This document shows positions 24,492 to 33,469 of a stretch of 64,000 nt of DNA, in pieces. The stretch's first letter is position 1. Each line of letters begins with the position of its first letter. The notes below the pieces were generated by a model. That model was not told the DNA's origin and did no database searches. It worked only from the letters and a program-made list of their open reading frames with translations. The DNA comes from Microbacterium candidum. Lineage in GTDB: Bacteria > Actinomycetota > Actinomycetes > Actinomycetales > Microbacteriaceae. Made by a program: the position numbers and the translations under genes. The stretch spans positions 212,702-276,701 of the forward strand of contig NZ_JASXSZ010000006.1 of the NCBI RefSeq assembly GCF_030315975.1. Reading direction: 5' to 3'.

Positions 24492-24764
24492 ATGGAGGCT
24501 GTACGGACGTGCGTCGGCTGTCGCACGCGTGCTCCCCGATCCTCACTCCTGCGCATCGTGCAGGTCGATGGCGCGCTCGTCGCAGACGAGCGTGCGGTTC
24601 TTCCGGGACGGGGCGCATGGGTGCATGAGACGGCGCCGTGCGTGGATGCCGCTCTGCGGCGCCGCGCGTTCGTACGAGCATTGCGTGTGTCGGGTCCCCT
24701 GGACACGCAGACCATCGAGAAACGGCTGAACGGCTATGGACACAAAGTGAACGGCTCGAAATGA
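24492..24764 (+). CDS. YlxR family protein (RnpM-like)
   Basis: A 90-residue DUF448/YlxR protein. The signature CVGCRTRAP at residues 7-15 is followed by LLRIVQVDGAL and PGRGAWVH. The family binds RNA; in Bacillus YlxR/RnpM modulates RNase P. Here it sits in its conserved place between nusA and infB, 38 nt after nusA and 59 nt before infB. AAGGTG lies 5 nt before the ATG. Confidence 0.9.
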   Translation: MEAVRTCVGCRTRAPRSSLLRIVQVDGALVADERAVLPGRGAWVHETAPCVDAALRRRAFVRALRVSGPLDTQTIEKRLNGYGHKVNGSK

Positions 24765-24823
24765 GACCCGTCCGCGACTAATGGTCTGCCCTGTCCTGGG
24801 GTAGGCCCCCAGACAGGAGAACT

Positions 24824-27601
24824 GTGGCAAACGCAAAACCGCGCGTGCACGAGATCGCTTCCGAATTCGGCGTCGACAGCAAGGTCGCCCTCGCGAAGCT
24901 GAAGGACCTCGGCGAATTCGTCAAGGGACCTTCATCGACGATCGAGCCCCCCGTGGCTCGCAAGCTCCGCGCCGCCCTTGAAGCAGAGGGTTCGGCGAAG
25001 CCCGCCGCGACCCCCGCCGCCGGCACCCCCGGCACCGCGGCCAAGGCCGCTCCCAAGCCCGGCCCCGCGACGCCCAAGGCGCCCGCGCCCAAGGCTCCGG
25101 CACCGAAGGCCCCCGCCCCGAAGGCGACGGCCCCGGCCGCGCCCGCGGCGCAGGCTCCGGCGGCTCCCGCCGCTGCAGCGTCGTCGGCTCCGGCCGCTCC
25201 GGCCGCCCCCGCGGCGAAGGGTCCGAAGCCCGGCCCCGCCGCTGCCACGCCGGCGCCCCCGCGCCCGGGTGGCACGCCGCGTCCGGGAAACAACCCGTTC
25301 GCGTCGTCGCAGGGCATGGGCCAGCGTCCCGCCGGCCCGCGTCCGGGCAACAACCCGTTCGCGTCGTCGCAGGGCATGGGCCAGCGTCCGACGCCCGGCA
25401 ACATCCCGCGTCCGCAGGCTCCGCGTCCCGGTGCCCCCCGTCCCGGCGCCCCGCGTCCCGGTGGCGCGGGTCGTCCCGGCGGCGGCGGTCGTCCCGGCGC
25501 GCCGTTCCAGCAGCGTCCCGGCGGACCCGGTCGTCCCGGCGGTGCCGGCGGCGGCTTCCAGCGTCCCGGTGCGGGCGCAGGCGCCGGTGCTCCCGGCGGC
25601 TTCGCGGGTCGTCCCGGTGGTGGTGGCGGTCGTGGCCGTGGCCCCGGTGGCGGCACCGCTGGTGCCTTCGGCAAGGGCGGCGGCAAGTCGAAGCAGCGCA
25701 AGTCGCGTCGCGCGAAGCGCCAGGAATTCGAGATGCGGTCGGCGCCGGTCGTCGGCGGCGTCAACGTCCAGAAGGGCAACGGCGAGATCATCCGGATGCG
25801 CCGCGGCGCGTCGATCGCCGACTTCGCGGACAAGCTCGAGGCCCTGCGCGGCTACACCGTGCAGCCCGGCACGCTCGTGACGATCCTCTTCAACCTCGGT
25901 GAGATGGCGACGGCGACGGAGTCGCTCGACGAGGCCACGTTCGAGGTCCTGGGCGCCGAGCTCGGCTACAAGATCCAGATGGTCTCGCCCGAGGACGAGG
26001 ACAAGGAGCTCCTGGAGGGCTTCGGTCTCGACCTCGAGGCCGAGCTGGAGGCGGAGAACGAGGAAGACCTCGAGATCCGCCCGCCGGTGGTCACCGTCAT
26101 GGGCCACGTCGACCACGGTAAGACGCGTCTTCTCGACGCCATCCGTCAGACGAACGTGGTCGCGGGCGAGGCCGGCGGCATCACTCAGCACATCGGTGCG
26201 TACCAGGTCTGGACCGAGCACGACGGCATCGAGCGCGCCATCACCTTCATCGACACCCCGGGCCACGAGGCGTTCACCGCCATGCGTGCGCGTGGTGCGC
26301 AGGTCACCGACATCGCGATCCTCGTGGTCGCGGCCGACGACGGCATCATGCCGCAGACGGTGGAGGCCCTGAACCACGCCCAGGCGGCGCAGGTGCCGAT
26401 CGTGGTCGCGGTGAACAAGGTCGACAAGCCGGAGGCCAACCCGGCCAAGGTGCGCCAGCAGCTCACCGAGTACGGGCTGGTCGCCGAGGAGTACGGCGGC
26501 GACGTCATGTTCGTGGACGTCTCCGCCCGCCAGAACACCGGCATCCAGGAGCTCCTCGACGCCGTCCTGCTGACGGCCGACGCGGGCCTGGACCTCACGG
26601 CCAACCCGAACAAGGACGCCCGCGGTGTCGCGATCGAGGCCAAGCTCGACAAGGGCCGCGGTTCGGTCGCCACGGTGCTGATCCAGTCCGGAACGCTGCG
26701 CGTCGGCGACGCGATCGTCGCGGGCACGGCCTACGGCCGCGTGCGCGCGATGATTGACGAGAACGGCGACCCGGTCGACGAGGCATACCCCTCGCGTCCG
26801 GTGCAGGTGCAGGGCCTCAACTCGGTGCCGCGCGCCGGCGACACGTTCATCGTGACCGAGGAGGACCGTACGGCCCGCCAGATCGCGGAGAAGCGCGAGG
26901 CCGCCGAGCGCAACGCCCAGCTGGCCAAGGCCCGCAAGCGCATCTCGCTCGAGGACTTCACGCGCGCTCTCGAGGAGGGCAAGGTCGAGTCGCTCAACCT
27001 CATCATCAAGGGCGACGTGTCCGGTGCCGTCGAGGCGCTGGAGGAGTCGCTCCTCAAGATCGAGGTCGACGATTCGGTCCAGCTGCGCATCATCCACCGC
27101 GGTGTCGGCGCGATCACCGAGTCGGACATCAACCTGGCGACGATCGACAACGCGATCGTCATCGGCTTCAACGTCCGCCCCGACACGAAGGCGCGCGAGC
27201 GCGCTTCGCGCGAGGGTGTGGACGTCCGGTTCTACTCGGTCATCTACAACGCGATCGACGACGTCGAGCAGTCGCTCAAGGGTCTGCTCAAGCCGGAGTA
27301 CGAAGAGGTCCAGTCGGGTGTCGCCGAGATCCGCGAGGTGTTCCGCTCCTCGAAGTTCGGCAACATCGCCGGTGTCATCGTCCGCTCGGGCACGATCACG
27401 CGCAACGCCAAGGCGCGCGTCATCCGCGACGGCGTGGTCATCGCCGATGGCCTGGCGATCGAGTCGCTGCGTCGCTTCAAGGACGACGTCACCGAGGTCC
27501 GCACGGACTTCGAAGCCGGTATCGGCCTCGGCAAGTACAACGACATCCAGGTGGGCGACGAGATCGAGACCACTGAGATGGTCGAGAAGCCTCGCGGCTG
27601 A
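24824..27601 (+). CDS. infB: translation initiation factor IF-2
   Basis: A 925-residue GTPase delivering fMet-tRNA to the 30S subunit. Residues 1-50 are the IF2N domain, followed by some 250 residues of Ala/Pro/Gly/Arg-rich linker typical of Actinobacteria, a second IF2N-like part (about 310-380), then the G domain from about 420 with GHVDHGKT, DTPGHEAF and NKVDKPEAN, and C-terminal domains II-IV (YKIQMVSP precedes; SGVAEIREVFRSSKFGNIAG). Start GTG at 24824 follows an AGGAGA site. The linker holds a 60-bp tandem repeat. Confidence 0.97.
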   Translation: MANAKPRVHEIASEFGVDSKVALAKLKDLGEFVKGPSSTIEPPVARKLRAALEAEGSAKPAATPAAGTPGTAAKAAPKPGPATPKAPAPKAPAPKAPAPKATAPAAPAAQAPAAPAAAASSAPAAPAAPAAKGPKPGPAAATPAPPRPGGTPRPGNNPFASSQGMGQRPAGPRPGNNPFASSQGMGQRPTPGNIPRPQAPRPGAPRPGAPRPGGAGRPGGGGRPGAPFQQRPGGPGRPGGAGGGFQRPGAGAGAGAPGGFAGRPGGGGGRGRGPGGGTAGAFGKGGGKSKQRKSRRAKRQEFEMRSAPVVGGVNVQKGNGEIIRMRRGASIADFADKLEALRGYTVQPGTLVTILFNLGEMATATESLDEATFEVLGAELGYKIQMVSPEDEDKELLEGFGLDLEAELEAENEEDLEIRPPVVTVMGHVDHGKTRLLDAIRQTNVVAGEAGGITQHIGAYQVWTEHDGIERAITFIDTPGHEAFTAMRARGAQVTDIAILVVAADDGIMPQTVEALNHAQAAQVPIVVAVNKVDKPEANPAKVRQQLTEYGLVAEEYGGDVMFVDVSARQNTGIQELLDAVLLTADAGLDLTANPNKDARGVAIEAKLDKGRGSVATVLIQSGTLRVGDAIVAGTAYGRVRAMIDENGDPVDEAYPSRPVQVQGLNSVPRAGDTFIVTEEDRTARQIAEKREAAERNAQLAKARKRISLEDFTRALEEGKVESLNLIIKGDVSGAVEALEESLLKIEVDDSVQLRIIHRGVGAITESDINLATIDNAIVIGFNVRPDTKARERASREGVDVRFYSVIYNAIDDVEQSLKGLLKPEYEEVQSGVAEIREVFRSSKFGNIAGVIVRSGTITRNAKARVIRDGVVIADGLAIESLRRFKDDVTEVRTDFEAGIGLGKYNDIQVGDEIETTEMVEKPRG
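25277..25390 (+). repeat. 60-bp tandem repeat within infB
   Basis: The coding unit for RPGNNPFASSQGMGQRP occurs twice, 60 bp apart (about 25279-25329 and 25339-25389), identical except for single bases. It lies in the Pro/Gly linker of IF-2 and could vary in copy number between strains. Confidence 0.85.
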
Positions 27602-27609
27602 ATGTGATT

Positions 27610-27642
27610 CGTGGGGGGGGGTGCACAGGGGGCCCCCCCACG
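27610..27642 (+). other. G-tract hairpin between infB and rbfA
   Basis: Cgtggggggg pairs with cccccccacg around a loop of about 13 nt. It sits 9 nt after the infB stop and 16 nt before rbfA, so it probably adjusts expression inside the operon (partial termination or mRNA processing). The run of nine Gs is also a likely slippage site. Confidence 0.55.
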
Positions 27643-27658
27643 GCAGAAGGAGATTCCC

Positions 27659-28090
27659 ATGTCCAGCGAACGTCAGGCCCGCATGGCGGACCGCATTCGC
27701 GTCCTCATCGCGGAGCGCCTCGAGAAGGGGCTGCGCGACCCGCGTCTCGGCTTCGTGACGATCACCGACGTCCGCGTGACCGGTGATCTGCAGCACGCCT
27801 CCGTGTTCTACACGGTGCTCGGCTCCGAGGAGGAGCGGCTCGCGTCCGGCGAGGCGCTGAAGTCGGCGACCGGGATGCTGCGCAGCGAGGTCGGGCGCAA
27901 GCTCGGCGTGCGCCTCACCCCGACGCTCGAGTTCATCCCCGATGCGCTTCCCGCCGACGCGGGTCACATCGAAGACCTGCTGCGCGAGGCGCGCGAGCGC
28001 GACGCGCAGGTCGCGGGCATCGCCGCATCCGCGTCGTTCGCGGGCGAGGCGGACCCGTACGTCAAGCCGCGCGAGTTCGACGAGGAGTAA
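27659..28090 (+). CDS. rbfA: ribosome-binding factor A
   Basis: A 143-residue KH-fold protein for late maturation of the 30S subunit. Typical start MSSERQARMADRIRVLIAE, then KGLRDPRLGFVTITDVRVTGDLQHASVFYTVLG and TPTLEFIPDALPADAGHIEDLL. Start at 27659 is preceded by AGAAGGAGA. It ends the nusA-infB part of the operon; a hairpin and a glycosyltransferase follow instead of truB. Confidence 0.95.
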   Translation: MSSERQARMADRIRVLIAERLEKGLRDPRLGFVTITDVRVTGDLQHASVFYTVLGSEEERLASGEALKSATGMLRSEVGRKLGVRLTPTLEFIPDALPADAGHIEDLLREARERDAQVAGIAASASFAGEADPYVKPREFDEE

Positions 28091-28098
28091 TCCGTATC

Positions 28099-28151
28099 AG
28101 ACCTCCCCGACGTGCTCTCCAGCATTCCTGGAGCACGTTCTTTGGAGGTCT
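28099..28151 (+). promoter_or_regulatory. nested hairpin sequestering a ribosome site
   Basis: Outer arms agacctcc (28099-28106) and ggaggtct (28144-28151) enclose inner arms acgtgctc (28110-28117) and gagcacgt (28131-28138). The outer 3' arm is the Shine-Dalgarno GGAGG of the glycosyltransferase whose ATG is at 28154, so the structure would hide it; it may also act as terminator for rbfA. Confidence 0.55.
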
Positions 28152-28153
28152 CG

Positions 28154-29455
28154 ATGCTTTCTGTCCTCGTCACGGCCACTGTGGCCGACGGCCACACCGC
28201 ACCCATGCTGGCGATCGCCGCGCATCTGGTCCGCGCCGGGCACCGCGTGCGCTTCCTCTCAGGGGAGCGGTTCGCGGATGCGGTGCGTGGCACCGGCGCG
28301 GAATACGTGCCGTGGCCGGATGATGCGATTCCCGCATCCCTGGCTCACCCGGGGACGCCGAACGCCGAGCACTCGTCGCCGGGTGCGCGCGGCCTCGGCA
28401 AGGCCGTCGCGGAGATCTTCATCGAGCCGGGCCCCGCTCAGTATCGCGCCATCCAGGCGGCGCTCGACGACGTGCCGACCGATGTCCTGCTGACCGAGTC
28501 GACTGTCGTCGGAGCAGCAGCGGTCGCACTCCAGTCGGAACCGCATGTGCCCGTCGTCGTGTGCGGCGTCCTGCCGCTCGGGCTCTCCAGCGTCGATGCC
28601 GCGCCGTTCGGGCTCGGCATCCTCCCGCGCGCCGACCTCGTCGGACGCCTGCGCAACCGGGCGCTGAACGCGCTCGTGCGGCGCGTCGTGCTCCGGCATC
28701 CGCAGAAGCTGGCCGAACGTCTCGTGCGGGAGCTCGTCGGCGGTGACCTCGACTGTTATTTCCAGGACTGGGGCACGCGCGCAGACCTCTTCCTCCAGCT
28801 CACGGTGCCGGGGTTCGAGTACCCGCGGAGCGACCTCGCGGAGAACGTCCGGTTCGTGGGACCCGTCCTCGGGACTCCGTCTCGTGCGGCGGGTCTGCCG
28901 GTGTGGTGGGACGACCTCGACGGGCGGGCGGTCGTCCACGTCTCCCAGGGGACGGTCGCGAACACCGACCTGCAGGAGCTCATCGGACCGACGATCCGTG
29001 CGCTCGCCGATCGCGACGTCCTCGTCGTCGTCGCCACGGGCGGGGCACCCGTCTCGGAACTCGGCGAGCTGCCGCCCCACGTTCGTGCCGCCGAGTTCAT
29101 CCCGTACGAGCGGCTGATGCCCCGCGTCGACGTGTTCGTGACGAACGGCGGATACGGCGGGCTGCATCACGCCCTGGCGCACGGTGTCCCGATGGTGGTC
29201 GCCGGCGACACGGAGGACAAGATGGAGACGACGCGTCGCGTCGAGTGGTCGCGGACCGGCCTGAACCTCGGTACAGCCCACCCCGGCGAGTCGGCGATCG
29301 CCGATGCTGTCGACCGTGTGCTCTCGGAGCCTTCCTTCCGCGATCAGGCCCGTGAACTGCAGGCGGAGATCGCGGTGGCACCCGGTGCTGAGGGGATCGA
29401 GGAGATGATCCGCGGACTCGTCGGGGTGGGTGCGCAGCAGCCGGCGCGCGCGTAG
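28154..29455 (+). CDS. MGT-type glycosyltransferase (GT1 family), second copy
   Basis: A 433-residue GT-B enzyme of the UGT/macrolide transferase class. N-terminus LSVLVTATVADGHTAPMLAI; C-terminal nucleotide-sugar motif RAAEFIPYERLMPRVDVFVTNGGYGGLHHALAHGVPMVV, with an activity-typical ETTRRVEW after it. It has no close relation to the 21605-22708 enzyme beyond the fold, so it is not a recent duplicate. It follows rbfA by 63 bp, where the operon would normally continue, and carries its own hairpin-masked ribosome site. Confidence 0.83.
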   Translation: MLSVLVTATVADGHTAPMLAIAAHLVRAGHRVRFLSGERFADAVRGTGAEYVPWPDDAIPASLAHPGTPNAEHSSPGARGLGKAVAEIFIEPGPAQYRAIQAALDDVPTDVLLTESTVVGAAAVALQSEPHVPVVVCGVLPLGLSSVDAAPFGLGILPRADLVGRLRNRALNALVRRVVLRHPQKLAERLVRELVGGDLDCYFQDWGTRADLFLQLTVPGFEYPRSDLAENVRFVGPVLGTPSRAAGLPVWWDDLDGRAVVHVSQGTVANTDLQELIGPTIRALADRDVLVVVATGGAPVSELGELPPHVRAAEFIPYERLMPRVDVFVTNGGYGGLHHALAHGVPMVVAGDTEDKMETTRRVEWSRTGLNLGTAHPGESAIADAVDRVLSEPSFRDQARELQAEIAVAPGAEGIEEMIRGLVGVGAQQPARA

Positions 29456-29465
29456 TGTGCGATCC

Positions 29466-29756
29466 GTGTACGCGGCCGTCTTCTACGACATGGACCCGGA
29501 TGCGGAGCCCGCGGACTTCGCGCGCTTCGTCGAAGCGTTCCCACGGCATCGGGTGTATCTCGACGCGTTCGCCGAGGGCGGCGATGTGCTGATGATCGGG
29601 ACGTTCGGCAACCCGGCGGCAGAGGGGTCGATGGCGTTCTTCCGGTCCCGGTCGGCCGCCGAGCGCTTCATCGCGGATGATCCGTTCGTGACGGAGGGAC
29701 TCGTGCACCGGGTACGGGTGCTCGACTGGGATCCGATCGTCTTCGCGGACCGGTGA
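29466..29756 (+). CDS. YCII-related small protein
   Basis: A 96-residue dimeric alpha+beta barrel-type protein of the YCII family (YAAVFYDMDPDAEPADFARF, then EGGDVLMIGTFGNPAAEGSM and SAAERFIADDPFVTEGLV). YCII proteins are small enzymes or sigma-factor partners of mostly unknown role. Start: TAGTGT (29453-29458), which contains the TAG stop of the preceding gene, ends 7 nt before the GTG; leaderless type. Confidence 0.75.
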   Translation: MYAAVFYDMDPDAEPADFARFVEAFPRHRVYLDAFAEGGDVLMIGTFGNPAAEGSMAFFRSRSAAERFIADDPFVTEGLVHRVRVLDWDPIVFADR

Positions 29757-29934
29757 GGCCGTTTGGCAGGTTCATGCCGATGTCCGGAAACCGCCGTGAA
29801 GACTTCTGGTCAATTCTGTGAATGACCCGTAGCCTGGTGCGCGGTCGTGTCCCCGACGGCCGCGCATCCGATGTCTGGATGTATGCGAACACGCTCCGCG
29901 CCGTAGGGACACCAGGCATGAAGGAGTGTCACAG

Positions 29935-32900
29935 ATGTCGAGAGATCCTCGATTCGGAAGGCGGCGCATGGGCGCCGCCTTCGTTGCTGTTGCATGTGCA
30001 GTCGTCGCGCTCGCAGGTCCTGCGGGCATGGCCTCAGCGGCGAGCGACCCGACCCCCGCCATCCCCGTGGCACCGGCCGCGCACGCGAAGCTGCCGGCGG
30101 ACAAGCTGGCAGGGGGGCTCGACAAGATGAGCGGCAGCCACGCCGTCTTCGTCCAGCTGAGCGGGCAGGGCGCCGCCTTCGCCGCGAACGACGCGAAGGC
30201 CAAGGGCAAGGACAAGAACGCACAGAAGGCGGCCGGCAAGGCAGCCAAGGCCGACTCCGCGGCGAAGTCCGCGGCGGTCGTGAAGCAGGCGAAGGGCGTC
30301 GACGGCAAGACCACAGAGCTGTGGCAGGTCGGCAATGCGCTCCCCGGTGTCGCGATCACCGCAGACGCCGCCGCGCTGCGGTCGATCGCCGGCCGCAGCG
30401 ACGTCGTCAAGATCTCGCCGCTCGTCCCGAAGCACGTCGACAACTCCAACGCGTCGGACCTCACTCGGGCGGTCGACACCTGGCAGCAGACCCACAACAC
30501 CGGCGCCGGGGTCAAGGTCGCCATCATCGACACCGGCCTCGATTACACGCACGCGGACTTCGGCGGCCAGGGCACGGTCGCCGCATGGGATGCCGCGCAC
30601 GCCAACAACACCGACCCCAACTGGATGTCGACGCTCACGCCGCTGGCGAAGGCGAAGGTGCTCGGCGGCTACGACTTCGTCGGCGACAACTACGACGCGG
30701 CGCCGACGAACGCCGATGGTTCGGCGAACCCGAACTACCAGCCCGTCGCGCACCCCGACCCCGACCCGATCGGCTGCAACGCGCACGGCACGCATGTCGC
30801 GGGCATCACCGCGGGATACGGCGAGAACGCCGACGGCACGACGTTCACGGGCGACTACTCGTCCCTGACCTCGGCAGACCTCGCTGCGATGAAGATAGAC
30901 CCGGGCATGGCTCCGGGCGCCGAGCTCTACCCGCTGAAGGTCTTCGGGTGCACCGGATCGACGAACGTCGTCATCCCGGCGCTCGACAAGACGCTCGACC
31001 TCGATGGAAACGGCACCAAGGCCGACATCGTGAACCTGTCGCTCGGCTCCGACTACGGCACGGTCGACGACCCGGAGAACGACGTCGTCGACGCGATCGC
31101 GAAGGCGGGCGTGCTGCCGGTCATCGCGATGGGCAACGCCAGCGACATCACCGACATCGGCGGATCGCCGGGTAACGCGATCCGCTCGCTCGCCGTCGCG
31201 AGCTCGGTCGACTCGTACCAGCCGCTCGACGGTCTCATGGTGAATGCGCCCACCAAGGGCATCGTGGCCGGGCAGATGTCGGTCGCGTACGACTGGCCGA
31301 ACAACGGTCCGACCAAGGCACCTGTGACCGGCAGCGTCGTCGAGCTCTCGGCCAACAACACCGACGGCTGCGACCCGCTGAGCGCCGAAGACGCGGCGAA
31401 GGTCCAGGGCAAGGTCGCCTGGCTGACGTGGGACTCGAGCGCGGCACGTCGCTGCGGCTCGGCCGGGCGTTCGGCGAACGTCGCGAAGGCGGGGGCGATC
31501 GGCGCGATCTTCACCGGCGACGTCAACCCGTTCTCGGCCGGCATCACCGGCAGTGCCGTCATCCCGGTCTTCCAGCTCACGGTCGGCTCGACCGCGCAGC
31601 TGCAGCCGGCGGCCGACGCGGGCACGCTCAACGTCACGTTCGACGGCAAGCTCGCGCTCGCCTCGAGCGACGTCGACCACTCGCTGGACGACACGATCAG
31701 CTCGTTCTCCTCGCGCGGCACGCACGGCAGCATCGGCGTGGTCAAGCCCGACGTCGCCGCCCCGGGTGACACGATCCTGTCCGCGGGCATCGGCACGGGC
31801 GACGGCGCGCTGAGCGAGTCGGGCACCTCGATGGCGACCCCGCACACCGCGGGCATCGCGGCGCTTGTGAAGAACGTGCACCCGACGTGGACGCCGGAGC
31901 AGGTCAAGGCCGACATCATGAACACGGCCGGTCACGATGTGTACACCGAGAAGGGCCAGAAGGGCGCGGTCTACGGCCCGGCCCGCGACGGCGCCGGTCG
32001 CGTCGACGCCCTGTCCGCGGTGAGCAACACGCTCCTCGCGTACTCGGACGACACCCCCGGCGGCGTCTCGGTCTCGTTCGGTCCGGTCGAGGCTCCGGCC
32101 TCGCAGGCGACCGTGACGAAGACGCGCTCGGTCACGCTGCAGAACACCGGCACGAAGGACGTCTCGGCGAACCTGTCGTACAACGGCGTGAACATGCAGC
32201 CCGGCGTCGCGTACACGGTGAGCCCGGCGAGCGTCACAGTGCCCGCCGGAAAGACCGCGACCGTGACCGTCACGATGACGATCACGACGGCCGACCTCCG
32301 CAACACGATCGACCCGACGATGGAGGCCACGCAGTTCGGCCTCCCGCGCCAGTTCGTCGCGGATGCCTCCGGTCGCCTGCTCGTGACCGTCGGCAGCGCC
32401 ACGCCGCTGCGCGTGCCCGTGTACGGCGCCGCGAAGCCGGTGTCGACCACGGTGGCGAGCGACGCGCACATGGGCAACTCGCGTGCGCTGGTGCTCTCTG
32501 GCCAGGGCGTCGCGAACGGCCAGATCGGTGACCCGACGGCGTACAACTCGCTCGTCTCGGTCATGACGCTGGGGGCGACGAGCCCGAAGCTGCCGGTGTG
32601 CTCGGCGACCGTTCAGCAGAACTGCACGGTCAACCAGACGGCCACCGGTGGCGACATCCAATATGTCGGTGCCGGCTCGGCACCCGGCTCGACCGACGGG
32701 AAGACCGACTGGTCGAAGGGCACGCTCTGGCTCGGTCTGTCGACCTACGGCGACTGGGCGACGGTAGGCAACAGCACGATCCCGTACGTCCTCATCGACA
32801 CCAACGGAGACGGCCACCCCGACTTCCAGGTGTACGTGAAGAACTACCCGGGCACCGATCTGCTGCTGGTGAACACGGTCAACATCAACACGGGCGAGCT

Positions 32901-33309
32901 CGTCGACCAGGAGTCGATCAACGGCCAGTTCGCGGATGTCAACACGAACGTGTTCGACACGAACGTGCTGACGATGCCCGTGTCGCTCGCGGCCCTCGGG
33001 GTGCCTGCCGACGCGACGTCGTTCCCGATCACCTACACGGTCGCAACGAACAGCCAGTACGCGGTCAACCCCGACGGGAACATCGACACCGTCGGCCCGA
33101 TCAAGTACGACATCGCCAACCCCGCGATCGCCTTCAGCAGCCCGCTGTATCTGGACCAGGCCGGCACGGCCATCCCGTACACGCGCGCTGCAGTCGGCGG
33201 CGGCAACGGTGCGGGCAACGCGAACGGCCTGAAGATCCAGGCCCTCGTGCTGCACCTGCACGGCGCCGCCGGTCAGCGCGCCCAGGTGGTGACGCTCGGC
33301 AACAAGTGA
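29935..33309 (+). CDS. secreted subtilisin-like S8 serine protease with PA domain
   Basis: A 1124-residue extracellular protease. A signal peptide (RRRMGAAFVAVACAVVALAG ... ASA) is followed by an I9-like pro-region, then the S8 domain: Asp in VAIIDTGLDYTHADFGG, His in NAHGTHVAGITAG, Ser in SGTSMATPHTAGIAALVK. A protease-associated (PA) domain is inserted between His and Ser (about 440-560, containing RRCGSAGRSANVAKAGAIGA). About 430 residues of beta-sandwich (Fn3-like) repeats follow; no cell-wall sorting signal is seen, so it is probably released. AAGGAG lies 8 nt before ATG 29935. The 178 bp before it hold a possible -10 TAGCCT near 29831. A strong terminator follows. Confidence 0.92.
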   Translation: MSRDPRFGRRRMGAAFVAVACAVVALAGPAGMASAASDPTPAIPVAPAAHAKLPADKLAGGLDKMSGSHAVFVQLSGQGAAFAANDAKAKGKDKNAQKAAGKAAKADSAAKSAAVVKQAKGVDGKTTELWQVGNALPGVAITADAAALRSIAGRSDVVKISPLVPKHVDNSNASDLTRAVDTWQQTHNTGAGVKVAIIDTGLDYTHADFGGQGTVAAWDAAHANNTDPNWMSTLTPLAKAKVLGGYDFVGDNYDAAPTNADGSANPNYQPVAHPDPDPIGCNAHGTHVAGITAGYGENADGTTFTGDYSSLTSADLAAMKIDPGMAPGAELYPLKVFGCTGSTNVVIPALDKTLDLDGNGTKADIVNLSLGSDYGTVDDPENDVVDAIAKAGVLPVIAMGNASDITDIGGSPGNAIRSLAVASSVDSYQPLDGLMVNAPTKGIVAGQMSVAYDWPNNGPTKAPVTGSVVELSANNTDGCDPLSAEDAAKVQGKVAWLTWDSSAARRCGSAGRSANVAKAGAIGAIFTGDVNPFSAGITGSAVIPVFQLTVGSTAQLQPAADAGTLNVTFDGKLALASSDVDHSLDDTISSFSSRGTHGSIGVVKPDVAAPGDTILSAGIGTGDGALSESGTSMATPHTAGIAALVKNVHPTWTPEQVKADIMNTAGHDVYTEKGQKGAVYGPARDGAGRVDALSAVSNTLLAYSDDTPGGVSVSFGPVEAPASQATVTKTRSVTLQNTGTKDVSANLSYNGVNMQPGVAYTVSPASVTVPAGKTATVTVTMTITTADLRNTIDPTMEATQFGLPRQFVADASGRLLVTVGSATPLRVPVYGAAKPVSTTVASDAHMGNSRALVLSGQGVANGQIGDPTAYNSLVSVMTLGATSPKLPVCSATVQQNCTVNQTATGGDIQYVGAGSAPGSTDGKTDWSKGTLWLGLSTYGDWATVGNSTIPYVLIDTNGDGHPDFQVYVKNYPGTDLLLVNTVNINTGELVDQESINGQFADVNTNVFDTNVLTMPVSLAALGVPADATSFPITYTVATNSQYAVNPDGNIDTVGPIKYDIANPAIAFSSPLYLDQAGTAIPYTRAAVGGGNGAGNANGLKIQALVLHLHGAAGQRAQVVTLGNK

Positions 33310-33318
33310 TCCTACGCT

Positions 33319-33360
33319 GAGGGCCCGGTCCGGTCGGTTCGCCGATCGGACCGGGCCCTC
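33319..33360. terminator. bidirectional terminator after the S8 protease
   Basis: A perfect 14-bp stem (gagggcccggtccg and complement) with a 14-nt loop that itself can pair (gtcg...cgat), 10 nt after the protease stop, between convergent genes. Confidence 0.8.
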
Positions 33361-33398
33361 GGCCTGTCCTGGTGAGGTCACTCTCCCCGTTGACTTGC

Positions 33399-33439
33399 CC
33401 CAGAAGTACGACACGCCGGGCGTGTCGCGTACATCTGGG
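33399..33439. repeat. 41-bp near-perfect palindrome
   Basis: CCCAGAAGTAC-GACACGCC faces GGCGTGTCGC-GTACATCTGGG with only a small bulge. It lies between the S8 terminator and the end of mutY, 30 bp after the mutY stop on that strand, so it may be mutY's terminator; it has no T-run. Confidence 0.6.
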
Positions 33440-33469
33440 AAACGTCGACGAGTGAGGCGTGCACGTCCG

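Noticed and set aside
24932..27967. Open frame of about 1000 codons on the minus strand opposite infB
   Set aside because: It mirrors the third-position GC bias of infB, is Arg/His/Asp-rich with no domain, and overlaps a certain gene.
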